Origin: CAKOSP01 sp044432745 | Lineage (GTDB): Bacteria > Bacillota_I > Bacilli_A > RF39 > UBA660 | Assembly: GCA_044432745.1 (NCBI GenBank) | Contig: JAWXUH010000010.1 | Location: 1-20,410 of the forward strand | Direction: 5' to 3' | Length of the DNA: 20,410 nt | Shown here: positions 14,124 through 20,410 of the stretch, piece after piece | Position numbering within the stretch: position 1 is the stretch's first letter | How the letters are laid out: each line of letters starts with the position of its first letter | Position numbers and translations under genes: made by a program | Notes under the pieces: generated by a model | Database searches by the model: none | Told to the model about the DNA's origin: nothing | Seen by the model: only the letters and a program-made list of their open reading frames with translations

Positions 14124-16151
14124 ATGAAAATAAAAGTAAGAAGTAAAACTGGATTTTCATTGTTAGAATTACTTGTAGTAATTGCTGTAGTTGGCATAAT
14201 AGGTGCAACAAGTATTGCAACATATAATAAAATTAAAAAAAACATATTAAACACACAATATGAAAATTTAATAATAGTTATAGAAGAAGCTGCAATAAAA
14301 TATGCAGAAGATACATCACTAGGTGCTGTTACGATAGATACATTAATGAAAGGAGGATATATTTCATCAAATAATGATGGTTACATATATAATCCTATAG
14401 ATGATTCAATATTAAATTGTCAAACAGTATATATATTATATGAGGCAGGAGAATACAAGTCTGAGCTGATATTGATAGATGTAGAAGAATTAACAGATTG
14501 TGAAGCAGAATTTACATATATAGATGGACAGATAGAAATAATATGTGAAGAAGATTGTGTTTTTAAAAATGGTTGGTATAAAGGTAATATTAAATTATCT
14601 TTTAAAAATAAAAATGATAAAGAAGTTAATATTTATAAATGGACAAGTAAAACTAGTATGTTATCAAGTGATGAGGAATTATTAGAAATAACTATTGATA
14701 ATAGTTTAGAAACAACATATTATTTATATGTAGAGTATGAAGATGGAACCTATGAAACATTTAATATAATAGTAAGAATAGATAATACAAATCCTGTAAT
14801 AAATAATGTGAGTAGTACAATGTCTTGGACAAGTAATAATAAGGATATATATATAACATCTTTTGATCAAGGCTCTGGAATAAGTGAATATTACATAAGT
14901 AAAATAGATAGTGGAAGATGTTCATCTGCTACTTATGAAAGTTATAAATATCAAAATTTAGCAGAAGGAAATTATTGTATATATGCAAAAGATTTAGTAG
15001 GAAATAAAAGTAATGAGTTTTTCTTTAATGTTTCTAATATAGATAAAGTATCTCCTGAAGTAAAACTTGAATTAGAATCATCAGATATATCAAAATCACA
15101 GTTAGTAATAATATCATCTGAAGATAAAGAATCAGGAATAAATAATAATGGCTATGCGTTAATAAGGTTAGATATGGGAGAAACGTGTGACAATGCTACA
15201 TACATTAATCAAAATGTTGTAGAAATTACTGAAAATGGAATTTATGGAGCATGTACAAAAGATAAAGTAGGTAATATAGGTTTATCTTACGATAAAGATG
15301 ATTCTGAGTTTACATCGGGTTTAAAAGTTAATACGATAGACAAAATACCTCCTATTGTTACAGTAACGGTAACAGATCTAGAAGTGTGGAATCAATCTAA
15401 AGAACTTATTATACAAGGTGAAGATGGAGAATCTACGTCTGATGAAAAAGTTTCTAATGTAGCAAAAGATGGTTATGCAGTAATATTAGAGAATGAAATT
15501 TGCGAAACAGCTAATTACACATCTAGTCAAGTAGAGACAATATATGTAAATGGTACATATAAAGTGTGTGTAAAAGACAATGCAGGAAATATAGGTGAAA
15601 AATTAGTAGAAATAAATAAAATAGATTCAACTCTACCAATTGTATTTATAAATCAATCTATAGTATATCCATATGATAAAGTAGTATTAATATCAACATC
15701 TGAAGATGAAGATTCAGGTGTAAAAGGTTATTATTTCACATTAGCAGAAGAAGAATGTTTGGAAGATTTATCAAAATACACTACGATAAATAAGATGGAA
15801 TATACAAGTAATGAACTTTATAAAGTATGTGTAGTAGATAATGCAGGAAACATGAATAGTTCTACAATTAATGTGACAGGACTTGATAAAACTGTGCCAA
15901 CTATATTAATTAGTGAATCGCTTAATGATACATATACAGAATCAATGATAACCATCAATGCAATTGATGAGTTATCGGGTATATATGGTTATTATTTTAC
16001 AACTGAAACTAATTGTTCGAATAACTTTTCTAAGTACACAACAGAGAATATAAAAAAATATACAAGCAATGGTACTTACAAAGTATGTGTAGTAGATAAT
16101 GCAGGAAATACAGCTATGCAGATTATTAATATAACTTTACTAAGATCTTAA
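14124..16151 (+). CDS. Large prepilin-like protein with five Cys-paired Ig-like modules
   Basis: The 675-residue protein begins with a class III (type IV prepilin) signal: basic KIKVRSKTG, cleavage after Gly10, Phe11, Glu15, then a 20-residue hydrophobic helix. After a unique domain (about 40-170, with Cys99 and Cys126) come about five repeat modules ending in KVCVVDNAGN-like motifs with Cys285, 377, 482, 569 and 655. Each has a partner cysteine upstream (266, 355, 460, 545, 631), so each may hold one disulfide. The module pattern DxxSGIxGYYF...GTYKxCVxDxAGN resembles bacterial Ig-like or PKD-like beta-sandwiches; the family assignment is a guess. Major pilins are usually 130-200 residues, so this is far larger. 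GAGGGAAAGG precedes the ATG. No prepilin peptidase or pilus ATPase is in the window. The gene at 18004 is a colinear paralogue. Confidence 0.85.
   Translation: MKIKVRSKTGFSLLELLVVIAVVGIIGATSIATYNKIKKNILNTQYENLIIVIEEAAIKYAEDTSLGAVTIDTLMKGGYISSNNDGYIYNPIDDSILNCQTVYILYEAGEYKSELILIDVEELTDCEAEFTYIDGQIEIICEEDCVFKNGWYKGNIKLSFKNKNDKEVNIYKWTSKTSMLSSDEELLEITIDNSLETTYYLYVEYEDGTYETFNIIVRIDNTNPVINNVSSTMSWTSNNKDIYITSFDQGSGISEYYISKIDSGRCSSATYESYKYQNLAEGNYCIYAKDLVGNKSNEFFFNVSNIDKVSPEVKLELESSDISKSQLVIISSEDKESGINNNGYALIRLDMGETCDNATYINQNVVEITENGIYGACTKDKVGNIGLSYDKDDSEFTSGLKVNTIDKIPPIVTVTVTDLEVWNQSKELIIQGEDGESTSDEKVSNVAKDGYAVILENEICETANYTSSQVETIYVNGTYKVCVKDNAGNIGEKLVEINKIDSTLPIVFINQSIVYPYDKVVLISTSEDEDSGVKGYYFTLAEEECLEDLSKYTTINKMEYTSNELYKVCVVDNAGNMNSSTINVTGLDKTVPTILISESLNDTYTESMITINAIDELSGIYGYYFTTETNCSNNFSKYTTENIKKYTSNGTYKVCVVDNAGNTAMQIINITLLRS
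15822..15850 (+). repeat. 29-bp direct repeat, copy 1
   Basis: Identical to 16080-16108, 258 bp (86 codons) downstream. It encodes KVCVVDNAG at the end of module four of the prepilin-like protein. Confidence 0.9.
16080..16108 (+). repeat. 29-bp direct repeat, copy 2
   Basis: Second copy of the repeat at 15822-15850, at the end of module five. Identity at DNA level suggests module duplication or exchange. Confidence 0.9.
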
Positions 16152-16172
16152 ATATTAATGTATGATACAAAT

Positions 16173-16204
16173 AAAAAACACAAATCTTAAGATTTGTGTT
16201 TTTT
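16173..16204. terminator. Bidirectional terminator between prepilin-like gene and uppP
   Basis: A perfect 14-bp stem (16173-16186 with 16191-16204) around TTAA, with an A-run on one side and a T-run on the other. ACAAAT/ATTTGT outside it can extend the stem. It serves two convergent genes. Confidence 0.9.
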
Positions 16205-16216
16205 GTATTTGTTTTT

Positions 16217-17017
16217 TTATCTAAAATATATAAAAATAAATAAAGAAAGCAAAATGCAGTAAATTGAAAAGTATGCAAGTTTTCCTTTTTTAACCCAATC
16301 ACTAAGCCATTTATATGAAAAGAAAGTTACAATACCAGCACTAATAGCTCCAAGTGTATAAGGAAGTAATAATGCAGCTTCTTGAGCATTCATTAAATCG
16401 CTTGCACCAAGAATCATAGCACCAAGTGAAACTGGGAAATAAAGTATAAATGTATACTTAAGGGCAGTATCACGTTTTAATTTACAAATTAAACAACCTA
16501 CAAGAACAGCACCGCTTCTTGAAATACCAGGAAGTATGGCTACACTTTGAAATAAACCAATAATAATAGCATCTAATAATGTAATGTCTTTATCTTCTTT
16601 ATCACCATCGTTTTTTCTAACAAGAAATAACATAGTAGCAGTAACAAGGAACATACAACCAAGTGTCTTAATAGAGTAGTTCTCAAAATATTCGCTAAAT
16701 AATAAACCAGTAATAATAGTTGGTATAGTAGATATAACAACATATATGCAGTAAGTAAATTTAGATTTGCTATTCTCTTTATCTTTAGAAAAAATAAATT
16801 TTAAGAAATGTTGTATTAAATCTACAATATCTTTATAAAATATAATAAATATGGCAATAAATGATCCAAAGTTTGCAATGATTTCAAAATTTAAAGAATC
16901 AAACAAATTAGTATTAAATATTTCTTTAAACAAATACAAGTGTCCACTAGATGAAACTGGTATAGGTTCACTAACTCCTTGTAAAATTCCTAATAAAATG
17001 TATTTAAATATTTCCAT
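16217..17017 (-). CDS. uppP: Undecaprenyl-diphosphatase UppP (BacA)
   Basis: UppP dephosphorylates undecaprenyl diphosphate on the outer face of the membrane, recycling the lipid carrier for peptidoglycan and other wall polymers; overproduction gives bacitracin resistance in known cases. The 266-residue protein has both family signatures: GILQGVSEPIPVSSSGHL (10-27, catalytic Glu17, Ser22-24, His26) and LPGISRSGAVLVG with its conserved Arg. Seven or eight hydrophobic helices fit the family fold and the length is normal. AAAGGAG precedes the ATG. A minus-strand TATAAT lies at 17044-17039 but with a poor -35. It stands alone between convergent and divergent neighbours. Its product supports the same wall pathway as MurC and the two PBPs in this window. 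Confidence 0.96.
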   Translation of the reverse strand: MEIFKYILLGILQGVSEPIPVSSSGHLYLFKEIFNTNLFDSLNFEIIANFGSFIAIFIIFYKDIVDLIQHFLKFIFSKDKENSKSKFTYCIYVVISTIPTIITGLLFSEYFENYSIKTLGCMFLVTATMLFLVRKNDGDKEDKDITLLDAIIIGLFQSVAILPGISRSGAVLVGCLICKLKRDTALKYTFILYFPVSLGAMILGASDLMNAQEAALLLPYTLGAISAGIVTFFSYKWLSDWVKKGKLAYFSIYCILLSLFIFIYFR

Positions 17018-17125
17018 TTTTTAATCTCCTTTTATAACATTATATAATAAAAAAGAGAAAAAATAAAATAAATTGTTATATAAGAATTAAAAAAAATTAT
17101 AATAATATAATATATAGTGATATAT

Positions 17126-17362
17126 ATGTTAATAGTAAATATGATAATAGGAATATTTCTAATAAGTACAAATACTTTTATAATGGTAATATACACAAAT
17201 TATATAACACTGGGATATAGTTTATTAGAGTATATAACTTTTATAATAAAAAAACCATGTTTTATAGGATTAATAATGGGAATGTTTCTGATTTTTCGTG
17301 TAATAGAAAGGATTAAAAAAAATGAATTATTATTTCGAAGTAGAGCTAAATTTTCTAAATGA
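17126..17362 (+). CDS. Small membrane protein, unknown function
   Basis: I do not recognise this 78-residue product. It has two hydrophobic stretches (about 1-28 and 42-60) and a basic C-terminal tail (RVIERIKKNELLFRSRAKFSK), so probably two membrane helices. No clear ribosome binding site precedes ATG 17126 or the in-frame GTG 17117; TATAAT copies at 17098-17103 and 17106-17111 are so close that translation could be nearly leaderless. The last 41 bp overlap the start of the next gene in another frame, which suggests coupled translation. The part of the reading frame inside the overlap may be constrained by its neighbour rather than by its own function. Reality as a gene is likely but not certain. 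Confidence 0.5.
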   Translation: MLIVNMIIGIFLISTNTFIMVIYTNYITLGYSLLEYITFIIKKPCFIGLIMGMFLIFRVIERIKKNELLFRSRAKFSK

Positions 17363-17933
17363 ATATTGCAATCAATATGAATGGTTAAAAAGTGATAATA
17401 TTAAAAAATATAAGAAGGTATTAATATTAAAAATAAGTAATAAAGATTTAATGAATTTTTATAAATATGATGTGAATATAGAAAAAGAATTACAAGGTAG
17501 TATAGTAGAAATAAAACAAAATGAATATTTAAATATGATCTTAACAGATGGTACAACATCTATTGCAATACAAGTAGATGATAATTATACGGTAAATAAG
17601 TGCTCATCCATGAAATTTTGTGATGAATTAAATATAGAAGAAATAGTATGTAAATTAAATTGTAGTGAAATAAAGTATAATATATTAAAAAAGAAAAAAC
17701 AGATAAAAAATAGAAAATTAACAAATATAAAAAATACATTTATAAATAAAATAGATGAACTTAATCAAAAAAATGAAAAATATCTTTTACAATATATATA
17801 TAAAGAAATTTTTAATAAAAAAGAATCAAATATAGAAATAATAACAAATGAAATCAAAAGAACATGTAATAAGGACGTAACTTTTTTATTAAAAGTAATA
17901 GATATGATAGAATTTGATATAAATAATATATAA
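17322..17933 (+). CDS. Hypothetical cytoplasmic protein, distant DUF3603-like
   Basis: The 203-residue protein has no membrane segment and is rich in lysine, asparagine and isoleucine. Its first half recalls the DUF3603 family of Bacilli: a start like YYFEVELNFLNEY, then QYEWLKSDNIKKYKKV (18-33), ILKIS, and a LTDGTTSIAIQVD strand (74-86), where the family has H-EWRK-D and a FVVTDG strand. This match is from memory and weak. The second half is helical and basic (ILKKKKQIKNRKL, 121-133), ending in an acidic-hydrophobic helix. AAAGGATT lies 8 nt before ATG 17322. The start is inside the preceding gene by 41 bp, so the two are likely an operon. A terminator follows at once. Function unknown. Confidence 0.7.
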   Translation: MNYYFEVELNFLNEYCNQYEWLKSDNIKKYKKVLILKISNKDLMNFYKYDVNIEKELQGSIVEIKQNEYLNMILTDGTTSIAIQVDDNYTVNKCSSMKFCDELNIEEIVCKLNCSEIKYNILKKKKQIKNRKLTNIKNTFINKIDELNQKNEKYLLQYIYKEIFNKKESNIEIITNEIKRTCNKDVTFLLKVIDMIEFDINNI

Positions 17934-17936
17934 AAT

Positions 17937-17965
17937 AAAAAAGAAGTGACTTTTTATTTTTTTTT
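17937..17965 (+). terminator. Terminator overlapping the next promoter
   Basis: AAAAAG (17938-17943) pairs with CTTTTT (17950-17955) around AAGTGA, followed by A and nine T. The -35 box of the next gene lies in its loop and stem. Confidence 0.55.
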
Positions 17966-17973
17966 GGTATAAT
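17946..17973 (+). promoter_or_regulatory. Promoter of second prepilin-like gene
   Basis: GTGACT (17946-17951) and TATAAT (17968-17973) are spaced by 16 nt, with TG one base before the -10. The form, GTGAC-type -35 plus extended -10, is the same as the promoter before the vanY-like gene that probably drives the first prepilin-like gene. Confidence 0.75.
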
Positions 17974-18003
17974 GAATATATAAAATAATAAGGAGTGTGT
18001 AGT

Positions 18004-20410
18004 ATGAGAAATAAGAGTGGTTTTTCTTTAATAGAAATATTAGCTGTAATATTAGTAGTAGGTGTAATAGCTGGAATTGGTACAACAGCATATACGGGAA
18101 TTAAAGCAAATATATTAAAAACAGAATATGAAAATTTGGTAACAAAAATAGAAATAGCTGCAACAGAATATGCAAGAGATACTTCACTTGCAGCAGTATC
18201 TGTATATACTTTAATACAAGAAGGTTATATAGCATCTGAAAATAATGGTGTAATTTACAATCCAGTAGATGAGAAAGTTCTTAATTGTCAAATTGCATAC
18301 AATACATATATAGCAGGAGAATATATATCTGAATTGAAAATAATTGAAGATGATGCTGAAATAGATGGAAATACGGTATGTGAAGCAGAATTTACGTATA
18401 TAGATGGACAAATAAAAATAACATCAGACTCAGATGCTATAGGTGGATGGTATAAAGATGATGTTGAATTAAGTTTTAAAAACGAAGAAGAAAAAGTGGT
18501 AACTAAATATAGATGGACAAGCAAAACAAGTATGTTTTCTTCAGAAGAACCTACACTTGAGATTAACGTTGATACAGCGGTAGATACAATATATTACTTA
18601 TACGTAGAGTTTTCAGATGGAACATTTGAAAATCATAGTATTGTAATAAAAATAGATAATGTAGATCCAATAGTGCATGATGTTAGCACTTCGAGTTCAT
18701 GGACTAATTCAAATAAAGGAATACATATTGAAAGTTTTGATCAAGGATCAGGAGTAAGTAAATATTATGTAGTAAAATCGTCTGATAATGTATGTCCATC
18801 AGAAGGTTATACAGAGTATGAAAATATAGAAGAAATAGAATTTGAAGAAAACGGAGATTACTGTTTATATGTAAAAGACGTAGTTGGTAATAAAAGTAAT
18901 GAATTTTATTTTACAGTATTAGGAATAGATACTACACCACCAACAGTTGGGTTATTAGTTGATCAGACAGTTGTATCGCAATCGTTATTTGTAATAATAG
19001 AAGCAACAGATGAAGATTCAAAAGTAGATGGAAAAGGTTACGCACTTATAAGAGTTGATAAAGGTGAAACATGTAAAGATGCTACATACACAGCAGCAAA
19101 TAAAATAGAAGTAACAGAAAATGGAGAATACGCAGCTTGTGCGAAAGATAAAGCTGGTAATACAGGAAGTACATATATTGAAGATGATGATTCATCTTCT
19201 TCAATAAAAATCAATTCAATTGATAGAGTTCCCCCAGTAGTAACAGTAACGCAAGATAACGAGGATGTATGGGCACAATCTAAAATAATATCAGTAACAG
19301 CAACAGATGGAGTTAATACTGAAGATGCAAGAGTAGCAGGTATTGCATCAAAAGGTTATGCTATAATATTATCAACTGAAAATTGTGAAACAGCTAATTT
19401 TTCCGCAACAAAAATAAAAACAGTAACTATAAATGCAACATATAAAGCATGTGTAGTAGATAAGGCTGGAAATATAGGTGAAGCTGAAATAGTTATAAGT
19501 AGGGTAGATACAACAAAACCGCTAATAAATATAAATCAGTCAATACTTTCTCCATATACAACAGTAACATTAACAGCATCTGGAACGGATACACAATCTG
19601 GAGTATATGGATATTACTTTACAACATCTACAACATGTTCAACAAGTTTGTCATCTTATACCTCAAATAAAACAGCATCGTATACAGCTAATACTACATA
19701 TAGAGTATGTGTAATTGATAATGCAGGTAATATGAATAATACTACAATAAATGTAACGGGATTAGATAAAAATCCTCCAACAATAACTTTAATAAGTCAG
19801 TCACCAAACTCAACATATACATCGGTAACAGCAACTGTAACAGCAAATGATTCATTATCTGGAGTATATGGATATTACTATACAAATTCAACAACTTGCT
19901 CAGAAAATTTTTCCTCATATAGTTCTACAAAAACATCAACGTATAAGTCAAATGGAACATATAGAGTATGCGTAATAGATAAAGCTGGAAATACTGTTGG
20001 TCAATCTTTTTCAGTAGAATCAGTAGATACTGTGCTGCCTACTGTGTCAGTAATACAATCTTCAAATAGTACTTATTCTACAGTAACTACGTATGCAACA
20101 GGAAAAGATAATTTATCTGGAGTGTATGGATATTACTATACAACTTCAGTATCAAATTGTTCATCAAATTCTGGTTATTATGGATCAAATAGATACAATT
20201 ATTATTCTAGTAATGGAACGTACAAAGTATGTGTAAGAGATAATGCGGGTAATGTAGGTCAAAGTAGTTTTGAGGTAAACGGAATAGATACAACACCACC
20301 TACGGTATCGGTAAAAACGTCAGCTAATGATGGATCTACTACAATAACAGTAACAGCATCAGATACTCAATCAGGAGTAGCTGGTTATATAATTCAAACA
20401 AGTTCAAGTA
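18004..20410 (+). CDS. Second large prepilin-like repeat protein (3' end beyond window)
   Basis: The frame runs from ATG 18004 to the window edge, at least 802 residues, with no stop. AAGGAGTG precedes the start. It opens with a prepilin signal MRNKSG, cleavage before Phe7, Glu11, and a hydrophobic helix. The N-terminal domain and the first three modules align in order with the protein at 14124-16151 (shared YENL, GYI, IYNPVD, LNCQ, CEAEFTYIDGQI, TSKTSM, FDQGSG, VGNKSNEF). Six complete modules end in motifs such as YRVCVIDNAGN, each with an upstream partner cysteine; a seventh begins. Modules four to six have an 87-residue period and Ser/Thr/Tyr-rich loops. Function inferred: surface-displayed pilin-like or pseudopilin-like adhesin. 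The real length is unknown. Confidence 0.85.
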   Translation, partial: MRNKSGFSLIEILAVILVVGVIAGIGTTAYTGIKANILKTEYENLVTKIEIAATEYARDTSLAAVSVYTLIQEGYIASENNGVIYNPVDEKVLNCQIAYNTYIAGEYISELKIIEDDAEIDGNTVCEAEFTYIDGQIKITSDSDAIGGWYKDDVELSFKNEEEKVVTKYRWTSKTSMFSSEEPTLEINVDTAVDTIYYLYVEFSDGTFENHSIVIKIDNVDPIVHDVSTSSSWTNSNKGIHIESFDQGSGVSKYYVVKSSDNVCPSEGYTEYENIEEIEFEENGDYCLYVKDVVGNKSNEFYFTVLGIDTTPPTVGLLVDQTVVSQSLFVIIEATDEDSKVDGKGYALIRVDKGETCKDATYTAANKIEVTENGEYAACAKDKAGNTGSTYIEDDDSSSSIKINSIDRVPPVVTVTQDNEDVWAQSKIISVTATDGVNTEDARVAGIASKGYAIILSTENCETANFSATKIKTVTINATYKACVVDKAGNIGEAEIVISRVDTTKPLININQSILSPYTTVTLTASGTDTQSGVYGYYFTTSTTCSTSLSSYTSNKTASYTANTTYRVCVIDNAGNMNNTTINVTGLDKNPPTITLISQSPNSTYTSVTATVTANDSLSGVYGYYYTNSTTCSENFSSYSSTKTSTYKSNGTYRVCVIDKAGNTVGQSFSVESVDTVLPTVSVIQSSNSTYSTVTTYATGKDNLSGVYGYYYTTSVSNCSSNSGYYGSNRYNYYSSNGTYKVCVRDNAGNVGQSSFEVNGIDTTPPTVSVKTSANDGSTTITVTASDTQSGVAGYIIQTSSS
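19597..20240 (+). repeat. Tandem module repeats in second prepilin-like gene
   Basis: The 22-bp string at 19597-19618 recurs exactly at 19858-19879 (261 bp later) and with one change at 20116. The module-end motif recurs at 19705, 19966 and 20227, again 261 bp apart. These are in-frame tandem modules of 87 codons, open to expansion or loss by recombination. Confidence 0.85.

Noticed and set aside
18211..18524. Open frames opposite the second prepilin-like gene
   Set aside because: They mirror a long, well-supported coding frame and have no family likeness.
19597..20410. Repeats resembling a CRISPR or satellite array
   Set aside because: The repeats are 258-261 bp apart, in frame, and encode protein modules.
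1..20410. tRNA genes, insertion sequences, attachment sites or prophage genes
   Set aside because: None were seen in the intergenic stretches, and gene content is ordinary chromosome apart from the prepilin-like pair.

Overview
The window is strongly AT-rich and reads as chromosome of a walled, low-GC Gram-positive bacterium (Bacillota, Bacilli-like). The gene order supports this: a penicillin-binding protein 1/recU pair diverges from gpsB-rnpB, and a rodZ-like gene is followed by pgsA, both arrangements known from Bacillus relatives. RNase P RNA is of the Bacillus (type B) kind. Ribosome binding sites are of the AGGAGG/GGTGAT type. TGA is used as a stop (recU) and tryptophan is TGG, so the code is standard rather than that of Mycoplasma. 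A class III (oxygen-sensitive) ribonucleotide reductase points to an anaerobe. A CotD-like Cys/His-rich protein hints at a spore-forming ancestry. My best guess is an uncultured gut-type Bacilli lineage related to Erysipelotrichia or to the walled relatives of Mollicutes; this is inference.

Layout. 1-3271: a minus-strand operon of recU and ponA (bifunctional PBP1), overlapping by ATGA and ending in a terminator at 117-143. 3272-3596: divergent control region with a possible 26-residue ORF and a hairpin. 3597-5429: gpsB, the RNase P RNA gene (whose P1 helix contains the gpsB stop codon), rodZ-like, pgsA, terminator. 5467-5793: CotD-like protein. 5807-7616: murC and a small membrane protein on the minus strand. 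7617-7956: homopolymer-rich leader. 7957-10438: nrdD, whose glycyl-radical segment lies on a separate 53-residue ORF, then a strong terminator. 10538-11062: Nudix hydrolase. 11080-12981: class B PBP (FtsI/SpoVD type), minus strand. 13111-16151: VanY-type D,D-carboxypeptidase followed by a large prepilin-like repeat protein. 16217-17017: uppP, minus. 17126-17933: two overlapping genes of unknown role. 18004 to the window end: a second, paralogous prepilin-like repeat protein, cut off by the edge.

How the genes fit together. Most of them build or remodel the envelope: MurC makes a UDP-muramyl precursor, UppP recycles the lipid carrier, PBP1 and the class B PBP polymerise and crosslink the wall, GpsB and RodZ position synthesis, VanY trims stem peptides and PgsA makes phosphatidylglycerol phosphate. 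The two prepilin-like proteins would be displayed on that envelope. The points most worth a second look are the split glycyl-radical reductase and the pair of very large prepilin-like proteins with cysteine-paired repeat modules.
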